From the NCBI GenBank assembly GCA_937881145.1, contig CALGFL010000308.1, positions 1 through 7,879 on the forward strand: a stretch of 7,879 nucleotides of DNA, given 5' to 3'. This document shows, piece after piece, positions 1 to 6,574 of the stretch (the first letter of the stretch is position 1; every line of letters starts with the position of its first letter). The notes under the pieces were generated by a model. It was not told where the DNA came from. It ran no database searches and saw only the letters and a program-made list of their open reading frames with translations. The stretch is from an uncultured Bordetella sp. Its GTDB lineage: Bacteria > Pseudomonadota > Gammaproteobacteria > Burkholderiales > Burkholderiaceae_B. The translations under genes were made by a program, and so were the position numbers.

Positions 1-372
1 CTCATGGCCGGCGGCGTGTTCGACCGGTTTCCCGGACTCAAGATCATCCTGGGTCATATGGGCGAGGGACTGCCTTACTTGCGCTGGCGCTTCGACAGCC
101 GCTTCGCCGTGTATCCGCACGGCGTCGCATTGGAACAGGCGCCGTCGGCCTATATCGGCACCAACATCGTCATCACCACCTCGGGCGTGTGCTCGGCGCC
201 CGCGCTGATGGGAGCGATCGGCGAGATGGGCCCGCAGGCGGTGATGTTCTCCGTCGACTATCCCTACGAATCCACCGCGGTCGCCGCCGACTTCATCGAG
301 GCTGCGCCGCTCGACGAATCGGCCCGGCACCTCGTCTGCCACGGCAATGCCGAGCGAATCTTCCGGCTCTGA
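1..372 (+). CDS. Amidohydrolase-family decarboxylase, gamma-resorcylate decarboxylase-like (3' part)
   Basis: Only the C-terminal ~123 residues are present; the frame is open to the left edge, so the Met at base 4 is internal. The piece reads as the end of the amidohydrolase-2 (ACMSD-like) TIM barrel. It has AGGVFDRFPGLKIILGHMGE, with the His-Met-Gly-Glu segment that in this family carries a metal/catalytic histidine. It then has FSVDYPYE, holding the conserved aspartate metal ligand, and the terminal HGNAERIFRL typical of the family. Known members include 2,6-dihydroxybenzoate (gamma-resorcylate) decarboxylase and related non-oxidative decarboxylases of hydroxylated aromatic acids; these are cytoplasmic metal-dependent enzymes. 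The PYE following the Asp and the GEGLPYL stretch favour the gamma-resorcylate decarboxylase branch. The exact substrate cannot be told from this fragment. It ends at TGA 38 bp before the convergent histidine kinase gene, and its operon partners lie outside the window. Confidence 0.88.
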   Translation, partial: LMAGGVFDRFPGLKIILGHMGEGLPYLRWRFDSRFAVYPHGVALEQAPSAYIGTNIVITTSGVCSAPALMGAIGEMGPQAVMFSVDYPYESTAVAADFIEAAPLDESARHLVCHGNAERIFRL

Positions 373-410
373 CACCCCGGTGCCATATCAGGGGCAGGCA
401 CGACCGCCCG

Positions 411-1763
411 TCACGCCGGAAAGCGTACGCGAACCGTCAGCCCGCGGCCCTCGGGGCCGGTTTCGAGCGCGACGCTTGCATGATGCTGTTCGGCGACGCG
501 CCGCACGATGGACAGGCCCAATCCGCTGCCGGTTCCGGCATGGCCGCCGCCGCGGTAGAAGCGCTCCCATGCGCGGGCGCGATCCGGTTCAGGTATGCCC
601 GGTCCGTTGTCGCTGACCTCGAGCACCACATGGTGGGTATCGCGGCGCACCGTGACGTCCACGCGCGCATGAGCGCCGGCATAGCGGATCGCGTTGTCGA
701 CCAGGTTGTTCAACAGCACGCGCAGATTGTCGTCGCTGCCCTGGACGACCGCCGATTGCGCGCCGACCACGCCCAGGTCGATCTGGTTCGCTTCGGCCAG
801 GCGTTCCCGGTCCGCCACGACCGAACGCGCGAGCCGGGTCAGATCCACGCGGCGCCGGTTCGCCTGGCCGGCATCGGGATCGAGCCGGGCCAAGGTGAGC
901 AGTTGCCCGGCCAGATGCGTGAGCTGCACCGTGCCTGTGCGTATGCTTTGGACCAGTTCGTCGCGCTCACGGTCGTTTGCCGCCTGTGGCAGCAGTTCGG
1001 CCTGCAGGCCCAGCCCCATGATCGGCGTGCGCAGCTCGTGCGCCGCGTCGGCGATGAATTGCTTTTGCAAGGTAAAAGCGTGATCGAGCCGTTGCAGCAA
1101 GTCGTTCAGCGCGTCCACGAGCGGCTTGACCTCCGTCGGCATGGCGGCGGTCTCGATGGCCTGCATATTGTTCGCGTCGCGCCGTTTGGGTCCGGTGGTG
1201 ATCTTGCGCAGCGGCTGCAGGCCATAGCCGATGCCGAACCACAGGAACAGGGCGATGATGGGGGCGAGCGAGAGGACCGGCCAGAATTGATGCACGGAGA
1301 TTTCCGCCAGGGCCTCCCAACGGGCCAGCCGGACCTGGGCAACGCGCACCAGCGTGTCGCCGCTGCGGGTCACGAAGGTGTGCCAGACCTGGCCGTCGAC
1401 GGTTTCGTCGGCCAGGCCCGGACCTTGCGGCGGCGGCAGCGACGAATCCGAGTCGCTGGTGAACAGCAGTTTTTTGTCCCGCCAGACCTGCAGCAATACG
1501 CTGTGCGATTTGCGGCCGGACAACTGGCCCTTGCGGTCCACGCCCGTGAGAGACAAGCGCCCATCGGCGTCGACCACCACGTGCTGCGCAACAGCCTTCA
1601 TCTGGTCGTTCAGCAGATCGTCCAGGTCGTCGAGCGAACCCCACCAGGTCGCCGCGCTCGCCAGGGCGCCGGCCAGCAGCGTGGCCGGCAGCAGCCACAG
1701 TAGCAGGCGCCGGCGCAGCGACGACATGAACCAGCGCGAAAGACGGCTGTGCAAGGCGCTCAT
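411..1763 (-). CDS. Sensor histidine kinase, QseC/PmrB-like (two-component system)
   Basis: This 450-residue inner-membrane kinase is the partner of the upstream response regulator. Residues ~18-40 form TM1, ~41-161 a periplasmic sensor region and ~162-181 TM2, followed by a short HAMP-like linker. The dimerisation/phosphoacceptor helix carries FIADAAHELRTP with His242. The HATPase domain shows the N box (LLNNLVDNAIRYA, Asn353/Asn357), the G1 box (DNGPGIP, Asp385) and the G2 box (GTGSGLGLS, ~410-418). All core residues for autophosphorylation are intact. Architecture and length match QseC/TctE-type kinases. The periplasmic part is acidic just after TM1 (SLDDLDDLLND) and again around residue 105, but I cannot name a ligand. 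The start is set by the ATGA overlap with the regulator's stop and a GGGGAA ribosome site about 7 nt upstream, inside the regulator's last codons. A long open frame on the opposite strand is a shadow. Confidence 0.95.
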   Translation of the reverse strand: MSALHSRLSRWFMSSLRRRLLLWLLPATLLAGALASAATWWGSLDDLDDLLNDQMKAVAQHVVVDADGRLSLTGVDRKGQLSGRKSHSVLLQVWRDKKLLFTSDSDSSLPPPQGPGLADETVDGQVWHTFVTRSGDTLVRVAQVRLARWEALAEISVHQFWPVLSLAPIIALFLWFGIGYGLQPLRKITTGPKRRDANNMQAIETAAMPTEVKPLVDALNDLLQRLDHAFTLQKQFIADAAHELRTPIMGLGLQAELLPQAANDRERDELVQSIRTGTVQLTHLAGQLLTLARLDPDAGQANRRRVDLTRLARSVVADRERLAEANQIDLGVVGAQSAVVQGSDDNLRVLLNNLVDNAIRYAGAHARVDVTVRRDTHHVVLEVSDNGPGIPEPDRARAWERFYRGGGHAGTGSGLGLSIVRRVAEQHHASVALETGPEGRGLTVRVRFPA

Positions 1764-2422
1764 GCGATTTCCCCGATGCGGTAGCCCACGCCGCGCACAT
1801 TGTGGATCGCCTGCGTGCCCAGCTTGCGGCGCAAGTTGTAGATGTGCACCGGAATCGCGTTGCTTTCGATTTCTTCGTTCCAGCCGTACAGGCGCTCTTC
1901 GAGCTGTTCGCGCGTGGCGATCGCGCCGGGGTCGCGCATCAGTTCTTCGAGCAGCGCGAATTCGCGGGCCGTCAGAGCGACTTCGTCGTCGCGCAGCCAG
2001 CAGCGGTGCTGGGACGGATCCAGGCGCAGGGCGCCGACTGCGAGCAGGGTCTGTGCGCGGCCCGCCTGCCGGCGGTTCACGACCCGGATCCGCGCCAGGA
2101 GCTCTTCGAGTGCGAACGGCTTGACCAGGTAATCGTCGGCGCCGCCGTCCAGGCCGGCGACGCGATCCGGAACGCCGTCGCGCGCGGTGATGATGATGAC
2201 GGGCGTCGCGTCGCTGCGCTGCCTCAGCCCCGCAAGCAGCGTCATGCCTCCCTGTTTGGGCAGGCCCAGATCGAGCAGCACCAGGCCGTAGGGGTTCGTG
2301 CGCAAGGCGAGCGCGCCGGCTTCGCCGTCCTGCACCCAGTCCACGGCGTAGCCTTCCCGGCGCAGGCCCAGGCGCAGGCCGTTGCCGATCAGCGGATCGT
2401 CTTCAACCAGCAATATTCGCAT
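1760..2422 (-). CDS. OmpR-family response regulator, QseB/PmrA-like
   Basis: This 220-residue DNA-binding regulator is phosphorylated by the kinase encoded just downstream. Residues 1-115 are a receiver domain starting MRILLVEDD, with the acidic pair Asp8/Asp9, phosphoacceptor Asp51 (VLLDLGLP), Thr79 and Lys101 (DDYLVKPF). Residues ~125-220 are an OmpR/PhoB winged helix, with the recognition region ending in SNAIPVHIYNLRRKLG and the C-terminal GVGYRIGE. The LYGWNEEIESNA stretch is characteristic of the QseB/PmrA/TctD branch. The start at 2422 is chosen because MRILLVEDD is the canonical N-terminus and a GAGGA ribosome site lies 4 nt upstream; an in-frame ATG at 2491 would add 23 unrelated residues and overlap the putative operator. 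The stop overlaps the kinase start by 4 nt (ATGA), implying translational coupling. The TTAA-N7-TTAA box upstream suggests autoregulation. Confidence 0.95.
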   Translation of the reverse strand: MRILLVEDDPLIGNGLRLGLRREGYAVDWVQDGEAGALALRTNPYGLVLLDLGLPKQGGMTLLAGLRQRSDATPVIIITARDGVPDRVAGLDGGADDYLVKPFALEELLARIRVVNRRQAGRAQTLLAVGALRLDPSQHRCWLRDDEVALTAREFALLEELMRDPGAIATREQLEERLYGWNEEIESNAIPVHIYNLRRKLGTQAIHNVRGVGYRIGEIA

Positions 2423-2444
2423 CGCGTCCTCGTCCTGTTCCGGC

Positions 2445-2461
2445 CGTTTTGCGGCAAAACG
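2445..2461. repeat. Perfect 17-nt inverted repeat in the regulator's leader
   Basis: CGTTTTGC-G-GCAAAACG is a perfect palindrome around one central base. It lies 22 bp upstream of the response-regulator start and begins about where transcription would start if GATAAG at 2469-2474 is the -10. It could be an operator for a dimeric repressor, or a short 5' hairpin in the mRNA (7-bp stem, 3-nt loop). It is too far from any gene end, and on the wrong side, to be a terminator. The function is unknown. Confidence 0.5.
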
Positions 2462-2483
2462 TCGCGAGCTTATCCGCCGGACC

Positions 2484-2500
2484 ATTAACACCAGGTTAAG
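2484..2500 (-). promoter_or_regulatory. Putative PmrA/QseB-type direct-repeat operator upstream of the regulator
   Basis: Read on the minus strand the site is CTTAACctggtGTTAAT: two hexamers of YTTAAN type with their TTAA cores exactly 11 bp apart, the layout known for PmrA/QseB-family binding boxes. It ends 61 bp upstream of the response-regulator start. A plausible -10 element, GATAAG, lies 9 bp further downstream at 2469-2474, so the box would cover the -35 region, as is usual for activators of this family. Binding by the neighbouring regulator is inferred. Confidence 0.55.
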
Positions 2501-2558
2501 GCGCGCGGGCGGCGGTCGCCACGGTCAGGCCGCTGCCCGGTGCCGGCAAGGCGCCGCC

Positions 2559-3065
2559 TCAGTCGAAGTGCTTGAGCGACGTGCGGCCATATTGGTTGTT
2601 GCCTTCGGCCAGTTGCATCAGCAGGCGCACGAAGGTCGCCTGATCCTTGGCGTTGAGCGGCGATAGCAGCCTGACCTGCGCTTCGCGCATGCTGCCGTAC
2701 ATGTCTTTCATGACCTTGCGGCCGCGCGGCGTGATGTTGGCGATCTTCAGGCGGCCGTCGGTCGGACTGTTCGAGCGCTTGACGAGCCCGCGTTCTTCCA
2801 GGCGGCGCAGCACGTCCGCCATGGTGGTACGGTCGACGCCGACTTCCGCGCAAAGCGAGGTCTGGTCGAGATTGGGCCGCTCGCTAAGCGTGGTGAGCAG
2901 CCCGTATTGCACCGGCGTAATGGCGAAATCCTTGCAGCTTTCGAAGAACATCGCGATGTGAATCTGGTTCAGCCGGCGGATGAGAAAGCCGGGGCGCTGC
3001 CAGAGATGCCCCGTTTCGATCGAGCTTTCCGAGCCGCTGGCGCCTTCCTTGGTCTCTGTACGCAT
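2559..3065 (-). CDS. MarR-family transcriptional regulator
   Basis: This 168-residue cytoplasmic winged-helix protein is of normal MarR length. An N-terminal dimerisation segment (~20-48, FLIRRLNQIHIAMFFESC) is followed by the winged helix (~50-115). The recognition helix region is VDRTTMADVLRRLEERGLV, and the wing carries the family signature SPTDGRLKIANITPRGR. A C-terminal helix pair completes the dimer interface. MarR proteins usually repress their own or a divergent gene and are released by small aromatic ligands or by cysteine oxidation. Here Cys44 sits in the N-terminal helix and Cys72 near the helix-turn-helix, but neither gives a clear OhrR-type signature. The regulator is not divergent from any gene; it lies 42 bp downstream of xthA on the same strand, so its targets cannot be read from context. 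The start is preceded by a modest CAGG site. An ATTC-N4-GAAT inverted repeat lies just upstream. Confidence 0.92.
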   Translation of the reverse strand: MRTETKEGASGSESSIETGHLWQRPGFLIRRLNQIHIAMFFESCKDFAITPVQYGLLTTLSERPNLDQTSLCAEVGVDRTTMADVLRRLEERGLVKRSNSPTDGRLKIANITPRGRKVMKDMYGSMREAQVRLLSPLNAKDQATFVRLLMQLAEGNNQYGRTSLKHFD

Positions 3066-3107
3066 TGCCTGATTCGAAAGAATGGGGTTGTTCCGCAGTG
3101 TAGCTTC

Positions 3108-3890
3108 TCAGTCCAGATCCAGCGTGGCGACCACGGGCGTGTGATCCGAGGGCTGCTCGTTGCCGCGCGGACCCTTGTCGATGACGCAGGCAGTGCAGAC
3201 CGCCTTGAGCGGATCCGAGAGAAGGATGTGATCGATGCGCAACCCTGCGTTGCGCTTGAAGCCGAACTGGCGGTAGTCCCACCAGCTGAAGGACTTGGCG
3301 GGCTGCTCGAAAAGACGGAAGGAATCGGTCAGCCCCAGGTCCAGCAAGGCGCCGAAGGCGGCCCGTTCGGGCTCGGAGACCAGCACCTGGCCGACCCACT
3401 TCTCGGGGTTGTGCACGTCTTCGTCGGCCGGGGCGACGTTGTAGTCGCCCAGGATGGCCAGGTGCGGATGCGCGGCCATTTCGCCTTGCAGCCAGCGGTT
3501 CAGGGCGGCGAACCATTCGAGCTTGTAGGGGTATTTTTCGGAGTCCAGCGCCTGGCCGTTGGGGCAGTAGGCGCAGATCACGCGCACGTCGCCCGCGGAG
3601 CTGGGCAGGGTGACGGCGATCACGCGCTGCTGGGGGTCGTCGAACCCCGGGATGTTGCGCACCACGGCCTGGCCCGGCTGGCGCGACAGCACGGCCACGC
3701 CGTTGTAGGTCTTTTGCCCGGCCCAGGCGGCGTGATAGCCGACGTCGGCGAAGGCCTGCAGGGGAAATTTGTCGTCGGCGAGCTTGAGCTCCTGCAGGCA
3801 CAGCGCATCGACGGGATTGGCGGCGAGCCAGTCCAGCACTTGCGGCAGGCGCACCTTCAAAGAGTTGACGTTCCAGGTGGCGAGTTTCAT
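3108..3890 (-). CDS. xthA: Exodeoxyribonuclease III (AP endonuclease)
   Basis: This 260-residue enzyme of the ExoIII/APE1 family cuts DNA at abasic sites, removes 3'-blocking groups and has 3'-5' exonuclease activity in base-excision repair. The full set of active-site residues is visible: Asn7 in TWNVNSLKVR, Glu34 in CLQELK, Tyr108 in CAYCPNG, Asp149 and Asn151 in LGDYNVAP, Asp230 in LRIDHIL, and the C-terminal Asp249-His250 in PSDHTPVV. The SFSWWDYR stretch (~201-207) is also typical. The start at 3890 gives the canonical MKLATWNVN beginning; an in-frame ATG at 3941 would add 17 residues without family precedent and would lie over the AT-rich probable promoter. No clear Shine-Dalgarno is seen before 3890. 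The marR gene follows after 42 bp, possibly co-transcribed. Confidence 0.97.
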   Translation of the reverse strand: MKLATWNVNSLKVRLPQVLDWLAANPVDALCLQELKLADDKFPLQAFADVGYHAAWAGQKTYNGVAVLSRQPGQAVVRNIPGFDDPQQRVIAVTLPSSAGDVRVICAYCPNGQALDSEKYPYKLEWFAALNRWLQGEMAAHPHLAILGDYNVAPADEDVHNPEKWVGQVLVSEPERAAFGALLDLGLTDSFRLFEQPAKSFSWWDYRQFGFKRNAGLRIDHILLSDPLKAVCTACVIDKGPRGNEQPSDHTPVVATLDLD

Positions 3891-3913
3891 CTGAGAAAAA
3901 TGGCTTGATTTCG

Positions 3914-3941
3914 TCGATATCTTACAAGCAGTGATTTTCAA
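3914..3941 (-). promoter_or_regulatory. Possible sigma-70 promoter of xthA
   Basis: The gap 3891-3995 is markedly AT-rich compared with the surrounding genes. On the minus strand it has TTGAAA (3936-3941, 5/6 to consensus) followed after 16 bp by TATCGA (3914-3919, weak, 3/6); TAAGAT at 3920-3925 is an alternative -10 but lacks a -35. Transcription from here would give a very short leader before the ATG at 3890. This is a weak pattern match only. Confidence 0.28.
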
Positions 3942-3995
3942 CCATTTTATTTGCCGACGCGGTGCAGCCGAACGGAACCGGCCTGCGGACCCTTT

Positions 3996-4907
3996 TCACC
4001 GCCGGGTCAGCAGATCGCGCAAGGCCGCATCCAGATCCGGAAAACGGAAACGATATCCCGCCTCCTGGGCTCGGCGCGCAAGCAGGCGCTGACTTCCGAG
4101 CAGAAGACCGGACATCTCGCCCAGCCCGATGCGCAGCGCCCAGGCAGGCACCGGCAGGCGGGCGGGACGATGCAATGCGTCCGACAGGGCGCGCGTGAAT
4201 TCGGCATTGCGCACGGGTTGGGGCGCGCAAATATTGTAGGGGCCGCGGCAATCCTCGCGCTTGAGCAGGAAATCGATCAAGCCGGTCGCGTCGTCCACGT
4301 GTATCCATGGCAGCCATTGCTCGCCGCTTCCCAGCCGGCCGCCCAAGCCGAGCCGAAACGGCACGCGCAGACGCGCGAGCATGCCGCCTTCGGCAGACAG
4401 GACGGACGCGGTGCGCAGCAACACCAGTCTCGTGCCCGGTGTTTCGGCGCGCCGCGCCTCGTCCTCCCAGGCCTGGCATAGCCGGCTGCCGAAATCGGAG
4501 GGGGCCTGCGCTTGCGCGGTTTCGTCGAACGGCTGCTCGCCCCGGTCGCCATACCAGCCCGCCGCCGAGCCGGATAGCAGGACCTGCGGCGGCACGGGCA
4601 GCGAGGCTAGCCATCCGGTCAATTCCCGGGTCAGGCCGATGCGGCTGTCCCACAGCAGCCTTCTGCGGGCATTGCTCCAGGGCCGATCGGCGATCGGCGC
4701 GCCGGCCAGGTTCACCACGGCGTCGGGCGAATCGAAATCCCCGATGTCGTCGAGCCGGGCGATGCCCCGCGCGCCACTGCAAAGCGCCGGCACGTCTTTC
4801 GGACGCCGGCTCCAGACCATCAGATGGTGGCCGTCGCCGGCCCAGCGGCGGCACAAGGCGCGCCCGATCAGCCCCGTGCCGCCGGTCAGCAAAATCTTCA
4901 TGGCCAT
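3996..4907 (-). CDS. TIGR01777-family NAD(P)-binding epimerase-like protein (YfcH-like)
   Basis: This 303-residue protein is of the extended SDR/epimerase type. It starts with a Rossmann beta-alpha-beta unit, KILLTGGTGLIGRAL, with the nucleotide-binding GGTGLIG at residues 9-15. The family hallmarks VVNLAGAPIADRPW (~64-77) and LSGSAAGWYGDRGE (~111-124, Ser and Tyr in catalytic positions) follow, then WLPWIHVDDATGLIDFLL (~194-211) and NICAPQPVRNAEF (~222-234). A C-terminal DUF1731-type segment closes it (~250-300). The family's substrate is not known. The start at 4907 is preferred over the ATG two codons later because AGGAA (overlapping the lipocalin stop) lies 9 nt upstream of it. The gene begins 12 nt after the lipocalin and is the last member of the operon. 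Family members are often found beside photolyase, lipocalin and CFA-synthase-type genes, which suggests a shared light/oxidative-stress regulon (inference). Confidence 0.93.
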   Translation of the reverse strand: MAMKILLTGGTGLIGRALCRRWAGDGHHLMVWSRRPKDVPALCSGARGIARLDDIGDFDSPDAVVNLAGAPIADRPWSNARRRLLWDSRIGLTRELTGWLASLPVPPQVLLSGSAAGWYGDRGEQPFDETAQAQAPSDFGSRLCQAWEDEARRAETPGTRLVLLRTASVLSAEGGMLARLRVPFRLGLGGRLGSGEQWLPWIHVDDATGLIDFLLKREDCRGPYNICAPQPVRNAEFTRALSDALHRPARLPVPAWALRIGLGEMSGLLLGSQRLLARRAQEAGYRFRFPDLDAALRDLLTRR

Positions 4908-4919
4908 GGCCTGGTGTTC

Positions 4920-5471
4920 CTACCGGGTCGCTTCGGGCCACTGCTGCGGCACTTTACGCAGCAGGCTGGTGTCGTAGCCCAGCTTGCGCACCTCGGATAC
5001 GAGATTGTCGTATTGCGCCGCGGTGAGCTGGGGCGTGCGCGCCATGATCCATACATAGTCGCGCTTGGAGCGCCCGATGATGGTGCTGCGGTAGTCCGGG
5101 TCCAGATAGGCGATGACGTATTCGGCTTGGAACGGCCAGATGAATTGCATGTTCCATCGGGCATTGCCCGTTTGCGGCAGCACCGTGCCTACCGGATGCA
5201 TGGTCTTGATCTCGCCGTCGAAGCCGCCTTCGCGGAAACGCAGCGTGGTCTGCACCCGTCCGTCGGGGCGCGGCGCGTACGACTCCACTTCGTTGTAGGC
5301 GTTGCGCTCGGGCCGCGCGGGAATGTCGGCGATCACATACCAGTCGCCCATGAATCGCGCCAGGTCCACGCTTTTTACGGCGGGCATGGGCGGGCTGGAG
5401 GAGCAGCCGGCCAAGGCGAGACACCCCAGGGCGAGCGCCGCCAATTTGCGGATGCGGGCATGGCCTTTCAT
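4920..5471 (-). CDS. blc: Outer-membrane lipocalin lipoprotein (Blc-like)
   Basis: This 183-residue lipoprotein has a short basic N-terminus, a hydrophobic core and the lipobox LALAGC, with the lipidated cysteine at residue 23. The residue after it is Ser rather than Asp, which predicts sorting to the outer membrane. The mature part is a bacterial lipocalin: the first-strand GxW motif FMGDWYVIADIP (~40-51), NAYNEVESYAPR (~58-68), the family's WNMQFIWPFQAEYVIAYLDPDY (~106-127) and the third signature YVWIMARTP (~139-147). E. coli Blc binds lysophospholipids and fatty acids at the inner face of the outer membrane; that role is plausible here given the lipid-modifying neighbours. The start overlaps the methyltransferase stop by 4 nt (ATGA), with AGGGAG about 8 nt upstream. 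The frame stays open far upstream, but this start fits the signal peptide exactly. Confidence 0.95.
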   Translation of the reverse strand: MKGHARIRKLAALALGCLALAGCSSSPPMPAVKSVDLARFMGDWYVIADIPARPERNAYNEVESYAPRPDGRVQTTLRFREGGFDGEIKTMHPVGTVLPQTGNARWNMQFIWPFQAEYVIAYLDPDYRSTIIGRSKRDYVWIMARTPQLTAAQYDNLVSEVRKLGYDTSLLRKVPQQWPEATR

Positions 5472-6574
5472 GCGATGTCTCCCTGCAGATCGGCCTTGGC
5501 GAACCGGTAGTGCGCAACCAGCCATTGCTTGCCGTCGTCGTAGCCGAACAGTTCGGCGCATGCCATCCAGAACATGCGCCAGCGCTGGAACCACAGCGGC
5601 GCCAATTCGTCTCCGTATGCCGATGCGAGCACCCGCATGACCTGGACACGATGCGCGTCCTGGTTGGCCAGCCAATGGTTGGCGGTGCGCTGGTAATGGG
5701 TGCCGTCCACGATCCAGCGCGCCTCGATGTTCAGGCGCTGCTGAAACCAAAGCAGCGTATCGGCGGAGGGCATGATGCCTCCCGTGAAGAAATGCCTGCC
5801 CAGCCAGTTGTCGGCGCCATCGGTCTCGAACGGATACATGAGGTTTCGATGCGCGAAGATGTGGACAAAGAGCTTGCCTTGCGGAGCCAGCCAATCGGCG
5901 ATGCGCGCCAGCAGCGTCTCGTAGTTGCGCATGTGCTCGAACATCTCCACGGAGAGGCAGCGGTCGTAGGCGCCGGCCGGCAGGGCGAGCACGTTGACGT
6001 CCCGGGTGAGCACCTCGACGTTGCCGACGCCGAGTTCGCGGCAGCGGGCCAGGATGAACTCGCGCTGCGAGGCCGAGTTGGAGACCGCGGTGATGCGCGA
6101 ATTGGGAAAGCGCTGCGCCATCCACAAGGTCAGCGAGCCCCAGCCGCAGCCCAGCTCCAGGATGCGCTGGCCGTCGGCCAGCTCGGCGCGCTGGCCGTAG
6201 AGTTCCAGCATCGCCGTCTCTGCCTGGTCGAGCGTTTCGGCGCCGGTGGGGTAGTGGCAGCCCGAGTATTTCAGGCGCGCGCCCAGGCAAAGGCGAAAGA
6301 ACTCAGGCGGCAGTTCGTAATGCTGCGCATTGGCTTCTTGTGTGTGCACGGCCAGCGGGCTGCGCTTGAGTTCCTGGATCAGATCCCGGTAGCGGTCCGC
6401 CGTGGCGCCGGTGCCTCCGGCCGATTCTTCTCGCAAGCGCTGCTTGCACATCTGCCGGATGCCGTGCCGCACCAGGGCGTCGGGCAGCCATCCCCGCTCG
6501 GCCAGGCCGAGCAGGCCGGGAGCGGGAGCGTCGGCAGGCAGCGTGGGTTCTATCATCGTCGCGGTATTCATCAT
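5468..6574 (-). CDS. SAM-dependent methyltransferase, CFA-synthase superfamily, coclaurine-N-methyltransferase-like
   Basis: This 368-residue protein has a ~75-residue N-terminal helical part, shorter than in classical Cfa, then a class I methyltransferase domain. SAM motif I is ELGCGWGSLTL (140-150), followed by ITAVSNSASQREFI (161-174) and the family EMFEHMRNYE (210-219; Glu213-His214). Most databases would call it cyclopropane-fatty-acyl-phospholipid synthase. By alignment from memory with E. coli Cfa, the bicarbonate-site residues map to Gly105 (normally Cys; a Cys is one residue later), Glu213, His238, Phe240 (normally Ile) and Tyr294. LKYSGCHYP, NSASQREFI, EMFEHMRNYE and ELFGYDDGKQW read closer to plant coclaurine N-methyltransferases. 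The substrate is therefore open: a lipid acyl chain or an amine. The gene is ATGA-coupled to the DUF1295 gene before it and to the lipocalin after it. The start is the first of two adjacent ATGs, with GAGG just upstream. Confidence 0.9.
   Translation of the reverse strand: MMNTATMIEPTLPADAPAPGLLGLAERGWLPDALVRHGIRQMCKQRLREESAGGTGATADRYRDLIQELKRSPLAVHTQEANAQHYELPPEFFRLCLGARLKYSGCHYPTGAETLDQAETAMLELYGQRAELADGQRILELGCGWGSLTLWMAQRFPNSRITAVSNSASQREFILARCRELGVGNVEVLTRDVNVLALPAGAYDRCLSVEMFEHMRNYETLLARIADWLAPQGKLFVHIFAHRNLMYPFETDGADNWLGRHFFTGGIMPSADTLLWFQQRLNIEARWIVDGTHYQRTANHWLANQDAHRVQVMRVLASAYGDELAPLWFQRWRMFWMACAELFGYDDGKQWLVAHYRFAKADLQGDIA

Noticed and set aside
373..410. Bidirectional terminator between the convergent amidohydrolase and kinase genes
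   Set aside because: Only 5-bp arms (GTGCC/GGCAC) without T-tracts; not supportable as a terminator.
189..1703. 504-codon open frame on the + strand opposite the histidine kinase
   Set aside because: Arg/Ala/Gln-rich translation with no recognisable domain; it is antisense to an intact kinase with every catalytic motif. Long antisense frames are expected in GC-rich DNA.
2907..3908. 333-codon open frame on the + strand opposite xthA and the marR start
   Set aside because: It is a shadow of the complete ExoIII gene, and its translation is low-complexity and unrecognisable.
3891..3995. Intrinsic terminator after the epimerase-like gene
   Set aside because: A 7-bp stem with one bulge (GCAG-g-CCG / CGGCTGC) can be drawn at about 3966-3985, but it has no directly following T-run; too weak to annotate.
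4920..6290. In-frame extension of the lipocalin to 456 residues
   Set aside because: The extension runs out of frame through the methyltransferase gene; the signal peptide and lipobox at residue 23, plus a good ribosome site, fix the start at 5471.
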